Program-made: the position numbers and the translations under genes
In this document: positions 1 to 13,300 of the stretch, one piece after another
Numbering within the stretch: position 1 is the stretch's first letter
Layout of the letters: each line of letters starts with the position of its first letter
Source of the DNA: Holacanthus passer
Taxonomy: Eukaryota; Chordata; Actinopteri; Pomacanthidae
DNA length: 64,000 nt
Assembly (NCBI GenBank): GCA_025331565.1
Contig: JAFREQ010000014.1
Location: 14,124,001-14,188,000 of the forward strand
Reading direction: 5' to 3'
The notes under the pieces: model-generated
Database searches by the model: none
Seen by the model: only the letters and a program-made list of their open reading frames with translations
Told to the model about the DNA's origin: nothing

Positions 1-27
1 AATAACATTGTCCTCTCTTTACTATAG

Positions 28-1313
28 AGTGTATTCCTACCCTTGTTTGGAGGTTTATCTGGACGAGTATGAGGTTAGTATTAACAAGATTTCTCTGGTT
101 CAAAAAAAGGAGAGAGAAAAACAGAATGTAATACAGCATTAGTGAGTATCCAAAGATGGAAGTGACGAGTACAGATTGTGTCTGTCTGCGTCTGACAGTA
201 GAGCCAAGGCATTGATATAGATATAGATATTGATTGATATATGGCCTGACAGCCATCCAACATAATAGAGCCATGCCCAGTGGAAGAAAAGGGCATAAAT
301 ACAGTACTTTGCATGTAAGGTGGATTGTTACAGTCCATAATGTACTAATTGTATTAGTAGAAGTGTTTTGTGAGTAATAGTAGAAGTATTGTGGTTATGT
401 TGTAAGCTGCTGATGCCTGCTGATGAGAAGCTGGAAGAGTTTTGGATTGACTTCAATCTTGGCAGTCACAGCATCTCCTTTTACTTCTCTGCAGCTGATG
501 AAGAAACACAGGTAGATCAAGATTATTAATAAAAGTGAAAATCAAAAAGTACATTTAGATAATCAACAGTAGATGTACAGTCTATTAGAGCCTAACATAG
601 TGTGGTTTCCCCTTCATGAAGGAGGGCGACTGGGAAACGATATGCATCAATGAGAATGAAGTCCAAAGCTACACTGTTACAGGTAATCAAAGCACAAAGA
701 GCACTGCATTTGTATTTGCTCGCTCAGCTCTATAGCTGCAAATTTCACGCAAACACAGTTATATGTTTTATATGTATTATGGTTTTCCATGCAGAAAAAT
801 AGCACTTGTCTGTCAAAGCACAGTTATGAATGAACTTGATGGATTTCTGTGTCTGTCTGCCTTTGTGTTAGTCAGAGTATAACAGATTAACCATGAGCAG
901 TAAACCTCTAAAAGTAATATTTCTGTGACTGGACAAGTATTTGCTCACTTGTTTGTGTGTGAGTGAGTGTGTTTAACTATAATACAGAGTGTTCTTATCT
1001 CCAGAGAAGGGCAAGAAGCACATCTTGCAGTTGAAGCTGTCAGAGTTGGTGGTCGTGGGTGCAGTGGAAGGATCGAGTCTTACCATCCACTTCAGCTCCT
1101 CCCTGGACATCCTGCAGGCTGCTCGTAACGTTTATGGGCACAGGAAAAACAAAGTAGACCACTTTATCCTTACTGGTTACAATATCACTAAGAATATTTA
1201 TTTGTCAATTTTCATGAGCATATGTTTCTTCCTGTCAGGACTTTGTGGGAAAGACGAGCACATCTGTCGTGAAATCTACAGTTAAAATTATAATGGAGGA
1301 GAACAGCTCCCAG
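28..1313 (+). other. sycp2: sycp2: exons of the end of the ARM-like region and the Spt16M-like (PH-type) domain
   Basis: The first five exons seen (28-73, 407-511, 622-682, 1005-1153, 1239-1313) encode about 145 residues that align by eye with the Spt16M-like domain of SYCP2. Landmarks are VYSYPCLEVYLDEYE, MPADEKLEEFWIDF, the GDWETI segment and STSVVKSTVKIIM. The first exon begins in phase 2, so its first base finishes a codon from an exon outside the window. The acceptor of exon 407-511 ends in AAG instead of the usual CAG. It was chosen because the phase is right and the reading continues directly into the conserved block. Confidence 0.82.
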
Positions 1314-4300
1314 GTAAACAGTGGTCAGCTAACATAACATCATAATGAAATGAAATGAAGCTGGAGACAGTTGGGGTGGGTGTCTTTTTAGGGATCAAAT
1401 AAACTCCTGTCTGAGATTGATTTAGGCTAATTGCCAAGATGCAAGTTATGTTCAGTCACAGATGTGGTTACAGACAAAAAAAATCTTAGGGCTGGTGTTT
1501 GGCCTTAGAAATGAGGTTTACAGTATTTCTGGGTTATTGTATTAGTGCATTTTGAAAAAGCATTCCAGCTGTGAAGCGTTGGTGTGTATACTCCATGTCA
1601 CTCTGTATACAGGTCGTTCCAGAGAGTCAGGTGTCCCTTGGTGAAAGTCAGAAAAATACTGCCACCTACCTTTTACCAGCTCTATCTGCACCTGCCCAGG
1701 TGAAAGAGTTTTGTACTGTATATTAAAACCAATGTAGAAGTTAAGTACACTTTAACACAACACATAGGTTTGTCATTGCCAACTGTCTTTTCAGAACTCA
1801 GAAACATACATAACCAGGCTTTCCAGGTCTTTTGGATTCTTGTGGATACAGCAATTATTGCCAATACAGTCTGTATCGTTAATAATTTCTAATTTCTAAA
1901 TACACCAAGTACTGTTATGGTTTTAATGGACCTCAGTTGAGATGAGAATAAATAGTGGGCAATTGATTCGTCTAATTTGTAACGTCTCTAAGGGACTGCA
2001 ATTAAAAAGCTGATATAAAAAGTGCAATTGTTGGTTGCAGTTCTGCTTTGAAAAAATGAGTCTGACTTTCACCCAGTACACAAACTGAAATGCCTTAAAA
2101 GCTGTCAGTCAAGGCCAGTAGCGGTCATAGAGAGCGAGAGACCAAACCATGTCATGTTTAAATATTTACCCTACCAACAACTCACTGACACTGAAGAGAC
2201 TGAATCTTTATTGTCTGCAGAATTTCTATATTTCCATTCTGTAGGTGACCATGTGCCCATAACTTCATGTGGAAAGGACTACATATAAAATAAATGATGG
2301 GATCATCAGTATCACATTTAAATTGGCACTTTAAGGAGGCCACACAAAAGATTCACTGATACAGTCATTCTGATTTTCCATCCAGATGGTGACCCCAGCC
2401 AAGATAAGGATTTCAGAGTCTACCAACTTCGTCAGCAGCAGTGCTGGAGGAAGTGTGCATGATGGCAGATCACTCTCTGCTGTTATGAGATCCAGTAGGT
2501 GACATTACGATGTTCAAGTGTTATTGTATTGTTTTGAAAGAATGGAAAATTAATAGTGTAAGGAAAACATTTCTTTCTTTTTTGCGTTTTCATTGTATGT
2601 GGAAAATGAATAAAGCAAGGCATGTAGATTCAACTCTCAACTATGACACTGTTCTTTTCTCAATTTTAGGCACTCCAGCCAATGGTAAAGGGAAGCCATC
2701 TCTGGAGATGGTTCGTTCATGTGATAGGAAAGGTGAATTTTACCTGGGAGAGCTAAGGACAACTGCTAAGGCCTGCAGTCATGTCACAACACCTAACAGC
2801 ACAAGAGCGGGTGGCATGATGGAGCAGGTGTGACACGTACTGAGTATACTGAATGCAAAATGTGATATTATTTTTGCTTGTGGAATGTTACCTTAATTGC
2901 ATGGTGTCTATCTCAGAGTGATACGTCTCTGCAGAGCACGGCTTCCAAACAGGCCAATAAGAAAAAGGTTGGCAAACACAAAAAGGTATAATCACCATCA
3001 TTATTATGTTTGTAAATAAGCTAGTTTTTTAAGCTTTTGTACAATCTTTCAGAAATGTTTTCAGTATATTAGGCTATAAAACGACTGAACTGTGAACACA
3101 CTAATTTTTCTTTTGAATGTTTTTGGTGATTACATGTATTAATTATTAAGATTAATAGTCCCCGATAATCTTTGACTTTTGGTCTCAACCACCCCTTCAA
3201 AGATTTGTTTTCCTGCTGTCAGGCAAATCTGGTATAATTTGACCTGACAGTCCTGTGTATATTTCACATATTATTTCATTGAAAGGAAAGTTTAACACAA
3301 AATATATCATTCTGTTGCATTTCTTGTCTGTTCTTGTCCTTCAGAACACACCAGTGGCAACAGCAGTAGATATGGATCTATCTGGACAGGGAGAAGAACA
3401 GTCTCTGGGTATTTTGTTGCTATAGTGACGTTGGCTTAGACCAGAAATACGCCTATACTGTTATTCTCCAGACTGTTGAACCCACCACTGATCTTTTTAC
3501 TTGCAGAGCCTAGTTTTGTGCCTGACACCCAACCCAGTACTGGGAGAATCATGTAAGCACTGGCAAAAGTCTTCATGCTGTTTGCAAATCTGCTCCCATC
3601 AGAGTAGCCAACACTCTGATTGGAAATGTTGTGTATATTTGCAGCATGTGTCTATAGAGAGTATATCTAAACATGTTTATTTGTTCTAATTGCAGATCTT
3701 CTAACTGGAGCAAACTGTCAGTTTCTGAAATGATAATGATGCCTACACAGAAAATCAGTTCTCTGCCAAGACCTGGTAAGCGAAGAAGTCATTAAATATT
3801 TTTACTGTCTTTAAGACATCACTAAATATTTTGCATATCAAACGCTAGTAACACACTAAATATTTTTCCATTTAGAGCCTCGTCCAGGTTTGTCACAACA
3901 GCAAGAGCGCCGGTCCTCAGCACAGAGATTCTCAGTTCCAGTTCTCAACCCATTCAGCCACAATCAACTCCATACTGAGCTCACCCAGCGCTTGCAGCAG
4001 GTCCTCAGTGAGAGGAACCAAGATCCTGCTGCTCGGGAGCCAACTGCACCCCAGAGAACTATGTCTGGGGACTCTAAAGGCAGAAGCTCTGTCAGCAGGG
4101 GTGCTTCCACCTTGTGTACTCCCAAAGAGCAGCAGGCCCAGAGAAATGGCCTGGCCAAAGGGAAGAGCAAAAGCCAGATGTCACTGGAAGCAGATGCTGC
4201 TGTAATCAAAGCTCCAGTCAAGACCTCCACAACCAAAGCTCTGCAGGAGAGAATACCACCCAACATTAAAACTGAAACTAACAGGACCCTTTCAACCAAA

Positions 4301-7300
4301 GAGAAGGTATGAACTGATTGTAAGCTTTGCAAATTTCCCCACTGTGGGACGAATAAAGGTTTATCCTATCTTATCTTATCTTATCTTAAGCAGCTTCATG
4401 TCCATTTTAAAGTTAATAAAGTTGTATGTTGTGATTCTCACACCGTCTGCTGACTCTACTCAGAGAGATGCAGAGGTTGCAGGCAGCATGGTGAAGCTCA
4501 TCTCTAGCCGTTATGAGTCTACAGCAAAAGATGGCACAGAAGAGTCCTCACAGAGTCCTCCTTTTGTTAACAGGTATACACACTGATGATTGTCGGGCCA
4601 CATTATGTTGTACTGTAGTAAATAAACAAATGTCACGGCTGGCATAGCTGTGCCACTTATTGACTGTTTGGGTTTTTTCAATAGGCCAATCTTCAATATG
4701 AACTGGTTACCAACTGCTAAAGTAAGTGATTATTACTTGATTTATGGTGAGGCGTAACTTTAAGTTGTTTTCTCCTGCTTGATTTATTAAAGATGATCCT
4801 TATGTCCTATAGAGAGATGTATCTGGAACTGCAAGCCTAATGAAATCCTACAGCAAAACTGCAACAAGCTCTACAAGGCAGAGGTGATAAATTTCAGTTA
4901 AATTGTTTGGATATTTCAGGACTTTCAGTGCATTTTAGGATGTATTTAATGCCTGTTTTCTGTCGTACAGAAAAGATATTTATACATTCAGCACTGTTGC
5001 ACCATCAAGTATTGGGGTAAATATTACTAATGTTTGTTATTTTATATCTTTGGATAAATTCTGCCTGAGTACTTGGCATGCCAGTGTAGTGTTTAAAGTC
5101 TGTTTTATTGCTGTTTAGGGAAAGGACAAAACCTTCGCTAACACTTCTGCCTTATCGAGCAGGTAGGTCTGACAGTTCAGAATGGTCTGTGAGCTTATTT
5201 GTCAAGAAATGTAACCTTAACAGTAACATTTTGTATTATAAGAATTTGTATTAAAACTGTCTAATTTTATATTCCCCATATTGTTTGACAGTGGTATCCG
5301 TGACTCCTCAGTTCCGCTCAGCACAACCAAGAAAGGACAACCTGTAACAAAAGTATACCTTATTTGTTTTGTTGTGTTTTATTAAAGAGTTGTGTGTATT
5401 CTACATGTGTGCTCATATAGTTCTGGTCTTGTCATGAAAAAGAGAGGAAAGCACACAAATCGTAAAACTAAGGAAACTTTTCACTTTTAATAAGTTATGG
5501 TCTACACTTATTACGCCAAGAATTATACAGCAATCACACTGAAAAATTGAAGTGTAGCTCTGTCTGCTCTGTCTGTCAAGATCGCTGTCTTCCACTACTT
5601 TGTGTGTTGCAGGAGAAGCGGCATGTGAAGAAGCATCTGTTCAGTGACACAGACACAGACTATGCCATGACAGAGGTCAGCTGGCTGAGGGAGTCAAGCA
5701 GAAAACCCAAATCCAAAGTTATTACTAAATACTCCAGGCAGGCACCCATGAAGCCGAAAGCTCTGTCACCTCATACTTCATGTAGGCCACACATTCATGC
5801 CACTCAGTGTGAAATTGATCACATTAAGACTGGATGTTGATACACTTATTTATAAGCATTCGTATTTCCATAAACAGAATGGGCTTTCTTTCCTTGCAGA
5901 CGAATCCCCAGATTTACCCCAGCCCTCTCAAAAACCTGTGAAGGGCAATACCAAACCCAATAAGGTAAGGTTGTATTGTTTTTTTCAAAATAATGTTTTT
6001 TAAACCTGTGATGCACTATCCCAGTCAGCCACTGTGTGTCATTGTTGTTTAATCAGAAAAATCCCAACGTGGAGGAACGAGTGGAGCAGCCAAAGAAGAC
6101 AGTGGAAACAGTGGCAGCAGCCAGCAGACCACATGCAGCAAGAAGGAGACCCCAGAGAGCTGCAGCCACCTTTACCAAGAGCTACAAGGAACCAGACACT
6201 GATGACAGCCAGTCAGAATCAGAGAAATCTCCTGTTTCCAAGGCAAAATGCTTCCCTACATCTTATGTTGCTTTCTCTTTTTAAAAGTACATGGAGCAGA
6301 CATTGCCACACAGTTATTTAATCAATATGATACAGTTTGGTTGGGCAAATTCCAAAGCCCTAGTACATGAGCAAAAGCATTGATGGTATTCACTCTATGC
6401 CATTAGGAGGACCATGTCTCATGTAAAACCTGTTGCTACCTGTTGCTGTTGCAAATAGACTAAAATCATAATGTCTTCGTCCACTAATAGTACTCCCCCA
6501 CTGATCATCTGGACAATGCTAAGAAAACTCTTGAAGCTGCTCAAGTGACAAAGAAAAAGACTGGCAGCAAACAACCAACCAAAAGCTCCACAAAGTTCAA
6601 GAGCAGCCATCATAGCAGCCAGTCAGTGACGGTATCAGAACAGCCACCCACTTCCAAGGTAGAGGTCATTGAGCTGATATTCCATGTCAACCTGATTAAG
6701 TGATTATCTATTCTGCATGCCATAAACCATTTGTACATCTGAATATATCAGGAAAAATCTATATCACACATGCTCATACTGTGATCAACCTAGTGAGCAA
6801 CTCGTTCTGTTCTGACTGATCTGAGGTTGTACATACGCAATCCTCCAAACAGGCGCATAGTTTATTTTATTTGTTTCATTGCCTTCTTGGTTTGTCTGCT
6901 AACAGAAAAATGAGAAGACCTCTTCAGAGATTGCAGAGGTAAAGAAGAGAAAAAACACTTTCTCTGAGGAACCCACGGCTGCTTACAGGAGACTGGAGAG
7001 CAACAACCAGTCAGATCTGAAAAATACATCTGGTCTCAAGGTGGGAGCCCAACCCTCTATTTAGGTCACTGTGAATTAAACACATATGATGATGCCATTA
7101 TTGTGATGATTGCTGTTAATGATCCCATTTGGAAAATTGTAGGTAAATTCTGCAGAATTCTGTGGTCCAGAGAGGGTTTTGTGCTTGTTGATCGTCATAT
7201 ATAATAGAAACACTTTGTTTTTCAGCAGCAGAGGCCTGAGAATGTTGTTCCAGAAACTTCAAATTTAAATAACAGAAATGTCTCCCCTGTCCAAGAACAG

Positions 7301-10300
7301 ATGAATGCATTGAAGGATTCCTGGGCTGCCCGCCAGTCTTCTTTTTTTCCATGCCCTCCTTCCATCGAGAGGATGAGATGTAAGACTGTGGAAAACCACT
7401 CACCAACATCAGAGTTAGATAACAGTCATTTGACTCCTTTGACATCAGCTAATGTCTGTTGGATGTTTCATGGTCAATCAAATGGTTTGCTAATTCCATC
7501 ACAATAGCCACATGTATTACATAATAGTCCTTTTGATACTTAAGTTCCTAAACTTGTTTCCCATCATTGACAAGCTTGGATTCTAAAGTTTATTTAAGTT
7601 GTTCAAGAGCGATGAAGGAGCCTGCCTTTGGAAATTATTCATCGCTTTTATTTTGAAGGCCAGAAAGAGGATTTGAATTTGTCCAACCTGGAATGGATAC
7701 ATATACAACACCTAAAACCCCAAACTGTACTTTCTTAACTTGGCCTGCTCAGTTTCAATCATGTTTTTTATAAACCCCCGTAAAAATGTAAAACCTGTGT
7801 ATTAATCTATGTTTGCACTAAATTTATTTTCACTCTCACCACTTTTATGAAGAAAGTTTTGAAACTTGTTACATAAATGACCCTATTGCTCTCCAACCTC
7901 TTAACTGTAAATTGATATGTAGAAAAGCATGTACATATTGACCTTCTACTCTCTGTCCAACTTCTGAGGCCAGCTGTTTGAACATCTGTGCTTATGTTGG
8001 ACCCTCACAGCTGTCGAGAGGTCAGCCCCAACCTTGGGTTTGACTCGCTCCCCTCTCCTCACCCCACGGGGATCCCCACTCCCTGCCTCCCCTGACCCTC
8101 CCCGCCAGGACACCCCCTCACCAGTCCTGCTGCTACCCAAACCTCGCTCTGCAGTCAGCAGTGCAGGAAACTTCAAGCCCTCCTCCCTCTACAGTGCAGA
8201 AAAGAAGCGCAGCTCATCCAAGATTCAAACCATGCAGTCTGTCCCCTCTCTCCCTTCACTGACCCTCACAGGTCAAACTCCTTCTGGACCCAGTGCAGCA
8301 GAGGTAAAACAGCACCTCTCTGACACGTTATGTAGGTCTCATGGTCGTATGTGGATTCTGTGTCAAAGGTTAAAATCACATTCAGAGATTTTTAATGTGC
8401 AATACCGCATGATCTCATTCACCCTGATATATCCAGGCAGTGCAGCCGAGAATATGTTATGGACTACTTGGAGTTTCTTGAACGAGTTTAACAGTTCGTC
8501 TCAGAGCGTTCCTCAGTTCGAACGACTGGTTGGGAAGTTCCCTGGTATTTAACATCTTTGAGTGATTCACACACCTTTACACTGCATGGAAGTCATTGAC
8601 GTCACTCGGCAGTCATGTGAGAGTTGCCAGAGTGGCATGAATGGAGGTGTGAATTAATAGATGACTGAAGGCCTTCATAAACAGTAACCTAGAATGTAAG
8701 GAAGTAGGTTTGTCACCTAAACATTGCTGGTTGAAATTCCCAGACCAGCTGAGAAAATGTGGGTTGAGTAGGTAAAGAAGAAACACTTCACACTGTCAAG
8801 AACCATTTTTGAGTTTTGAGGTTTTCTCTTTTAGCATTTTTTTAAACCCCCAACTGCTCAACCCTCAAATGCTAAGAGTTGTCAGAAGTAACATAAGAGG
8901 ACTGATTTTATACCAAGACATCATCAGGGGTAAATGTGTGAGTCTGAATTCAACTTGCCCTGATAAATACATCATGTAATTATGTAGATAGTGTTGGAAG
9001 TGTACATGGAAGGATTGCTGAAGGATTAAGTGGCATGATTGAAGTGACCTATATAACTCCACTCAGAGCAGATAATAGCACTTCAACACTTCATCTGTGC
9101 CTCTTAATGCATCATAGAAAATGTCTTTATCATTTTACTGTCGCTAATCCATGATAGACGTGATGATTAGATTACCATTAAATGACTCGCCGTATTTCTT
9201 CTTGTCCATTTTCTCATCATTTTCTGTCCTTCTCCATTCTTTTATTTGTTTCCAGATGAGTCCAATCCATCAGCCCTCACCAGCTCAATCTCTTTTGTCT
9301 CTGTCCACTCCCCCCCTGTTCACATCCACACTCCTTGAGCTGGAGAAGCCACCCATGCCCTCTCTTCCTCAGTCACCGTTCGCTGAAGACACTGTCAATG
9401 ATGACCACCATTATGGCTTTAGTAAAGTGTCTTCAGTATCACTGAGCCTGTCATCCACTAAGTCATCAATACCCAGTGGTAGAGTTAAGGACAGCCACAC
9501 TGCTGTCCTGGCTGTCAAAACAGAGGTAGGGTTTTACCACACTGTATGTTATATGATTGATTGATTGTGATTGGATGGACGGATGGGAGCACTAAAAGAC
9601 CCATAATAAGTTACTGAGTTATTGTAATTTTTTAATAACTGGAGCCATCAAACAAATGACTAACGCATTACTGTCCATCCCGATAGAAAACACCGTCTTC
9701 AGACCATGACCTAAAGCCTGCCCAGCTTCACATCTCAGGTAAAAGACCTTTTGTGTTTAACTGGACTTCCCAGTTGCTACAGTCTCACAACTACATTCCC
9801 TCAACACCTGAGTAAAGTTGTAATAGTCATGATGAGTTCAAATTCCCTCAAAGGAGACTCCACTGTCAAATCACTGATCTGTTTTAGAGGAGACCACTGT
9901 GTTAAGAAACAGTTGCATATAATGTATTATAACTTCTGGTTCTTGTTACAGGCCCCAGTCGCAAGCGCCACATCTCCTCGTCCAGTAATTTTGAGGAAGA
10001 TGAGAAGGAAGAGAGGAAGAAAAGCAAGATGAGAGGGCAGCGTTCTCCTCGCATGAAACCAAGGAAGTTGTTTAAGTCCTGTAAGACATGTTACCTGTAC
10101 TAAGAAAATTAGTTGTTGATTCAGTCTGCGGTAGCATTTCCAAATGTCCGGGTGGAGTAACATCTATTGAGGAATCAGTGCCTCTCTTCCAGAGGACGAC
10201 AACCTGAAAAACAAATGCATCAATTACACAAAACATTGTTAATGTCACCATATAAGTTTTTTAACAACATGAGGAATGTGTGCCATCATTTCACAAACCA

Positions 10301-13300
10301 GCAAAACTGTTTTGTTGGTTTGAATCTTTGTGATACAGATACAGTTTTTCAGTTGTGAGGTAGTTTGGCAAACAACAGATCTTGCGATCAGAATCCTTTT
10401 CTGGAACTGCTGTCCATTCATCATTAGAAATGCCAAAGCACAAAGCTTGAATTGTCTGAGAATAAAAGACATGTGAGATACATTAGCAATTAGATTATAC
10501 ATAACAACCAACAGCAAAATATTTCTTGAAGCATAGCCAAATACATCATTTTGAAAGAAAACCATATTTGCAAACTCTATAATTTAAATACATTTTTTGG
10601 TATTTAACCAGAATTGGACCCTCTGAGGTTATCCTCCCAACAGATCTGTGACTCTGTCTGTTACTCTGTCACCCTCAGTCGCTGAGGTGTCTGCTGAGAG
10701 TGAGCTGAGCCGGGTGATGTCTTCTGCCCACATGGTGAGCTCCAGTCACTGGGAGGCTGAAGTAGGGGATGGAGACATAGACATGGAGGAGGATTTGGAG
10801 TTGCCAAAAATTGCTGTAAACCCAAGTAACCTGTGCCAGCAGTTCAGCTCTGAGCTAAAGAAGAAGTTCCAGGTTGGACACACACACACACAACAATCCA
10901 CATTTCTGTCAACAGGGCAAGAGAATACATTATATAGGTTCTTTTTTCTGAAGCAGTTTTAAAGGCACTTAACACTGAAATAACATGTGATTTGTGTGAG
11001 GCATGGTGGCCATGTGCGTTTGAGAAGCAGTTATTATCTTTTTTTCTCTTGAATGCATTATCTCAGCAACACATTGAGGGAATTTCTTCAAATTTAGCAC
11101 AAATGTGCACTTGGACTTAAGGATGGACTGTCAATGTATCATCCATTATAACATGCATTTTGACAAAAAATAAACTTTAGACTTAATATATTCTGACTAC
11201 ATCTCTTGAGCATGTCATATCCTTTGTCAGCTGTTTTCATAATCCTGAGCCAATGAATTGAACCACTAAATGTGTTTGTATTCAGAATCGCCATAAGATG
11301 ATGGAGGTTTACAACAAGTGCTCTTTGAAGACCGTCGAGCAACATGTCTCCTCCCTCATCATGCAAGTTACCAAATGCAGGTCAGTTAGTATTGTAGTAG
11401 TATTAGTTGATTTTTCAATTCACTCGTCATACTGGCTTATAGATGACAAAATTAATGTTCAAATTTGACCTTTTTTACAATTAAGAGGGAGCTTAATTTG
11501 ATGGCTGGTTGCCCACCACTGTTTGTCTTTAAATGACTGTACAGTCCACAGTCAGGAGTCAGTGTTGTTTACTCTGTAAACTTAAATACATAAGAACTCT
11601 GCAGTGTTCTGTCTTCCTGCAATCTGAAAACACTCTATTTTTGTTTGCTTTTCATTTTAGATTTTCTTTTCATTGGTTTATTTTCTCTCCTCTGTACAGG
11701 AATCAGAGGCTGGAACAGTTTCGAGAGGTCCTCTTGGAAGAGATCCACAAACTGGAACAGGGTGACATTGTGCTGAAAAGCATGGAGAAAGACCTGACTG
11801 TATGTCACTCTGTCTGTCACTGTATCTCTTACTGTCTCTCTCTCTCTCTCTCTGTCTCTCTCTGTGTCTCTCTCTCTAACACAAACACACACTGTCATGG
11901 TGTAACATTTCAGGGGAGAATGTGGAAAATGATATGATCAAAAACAAAATATCCCATCATACAGCATTCTGTTAATTGAGGCTGTCACTAAATATGATCA
12001 GAGTGTGATGAATGTTTGGTGTCTGTCCTCTCACAGATGTACCGGAAAAAGCAGAGCATCGCGTTCCATTCTTACAAGGAACAGGAGAACAGAAGGTGAA
12101 ATTTAGGCTTGTGTGTTTTTGTGTAAAAGAGCCACGTTGTTAGTTTGATGCTGTTTTCCTGCCATTCTCTGATCAATGCTTTTGCCACAGGCTTAAGCCC
12201 ATATGCTCTGTAAAAGGTTGAATAACACACTTGTTTATTTGGTAGGACATGGATTAAAAAGATTGACTGGAAAATACGTTTTTCCTCAGGCTTATCGTCA
12301 TAAGCTAAATATGCACCGAACAGCACAAGCTATTTTTTGGAAGGATATGACCAGTGCTTCTTCGTATGACTAAGCTGAGTTCAGTGATGTTTATTTAGCA
12401 AGCTTTCCCCTACAATCATCCAGCCAGGCACTGCTTTCCCGACTACAGAGGGCCGTCCTGTCATACCCAGGTTTATTACAAAGTTAATAGACAAAATATA
12501 ATAAGGCTATTTTGGTTTTTAAAAATGAATGGATGGCCATGAAAGTACTTGATTTTTTTGTGTCAATATTGTCAGCTCAAGTCAGTTTTATTTATATAGA
12601 CCAGAATCACAAATTACAATTTACCTCAAGGGGCTTTACAATCTGTCCTATGTCCTTAGACCCTCAATTTCATGAGAAAACCTACCCCCCAAAATACCCT
12701 TTAAAAATACTTTGAAAAGTATATATATATACTGTATATATATTATTCTACTGCCTCCATGATTCAGAGAAGCCATGGTGGTGTGATGTTTATTACACTA
12801 GGTTAGTTACAAGTTACAGTCAGGCCTTTCACTGTATTTTGTCAGTCGTCTTTAGTTCTTTGTCATCTTGCTGGGTAGGTACACCTTGACTGATTTTGTG
12901 GTCACATAAATGCACAAGATTCTACTTCATTGTCGGCTTTCTGCTTCAGCAAACATTGCTAGAAATGTGTAATCAAATACAACTTTAAATATAGTCATAT
13001 GTTTAAACCATTTTGACTTACCAAGTACTGTAACTGTGCATTAAAGTAAACTGCAAATATTTTTCAACTATAACTGCACTTAAATAGTGCATTTAATGTT
13101 TCAGTGTTTTCCCTTGGACCCACAGTGTATTTACTTTTATCTTGTGCTCTCTCACCTTCTTCGGTCTGCCTCCTTCCCTCCAGAAATGACACTCTGACGA
13201 AGGCCCTCCAGAGTAACGTGCTTCACAGTTTGGAGTACGAGAAGAGAATATTCATGTCCCAGGTCTGATCCTCAGCCCTGAACTTCACAACTGACATCTA

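Noticed and set aside
2495..2498. Alternative donor 4 bases downstream in the sycp2 exon 2386-2494
   Set aside because: Using GTGACA at 2499 would shift the frame and meet a stop in the next exon.
3964..4332. 122-codon frame on the - strand opposite a large sycp2 exon
   Set aside because: It is a shadow of the coding exon 3876-4306 and has no independent support.
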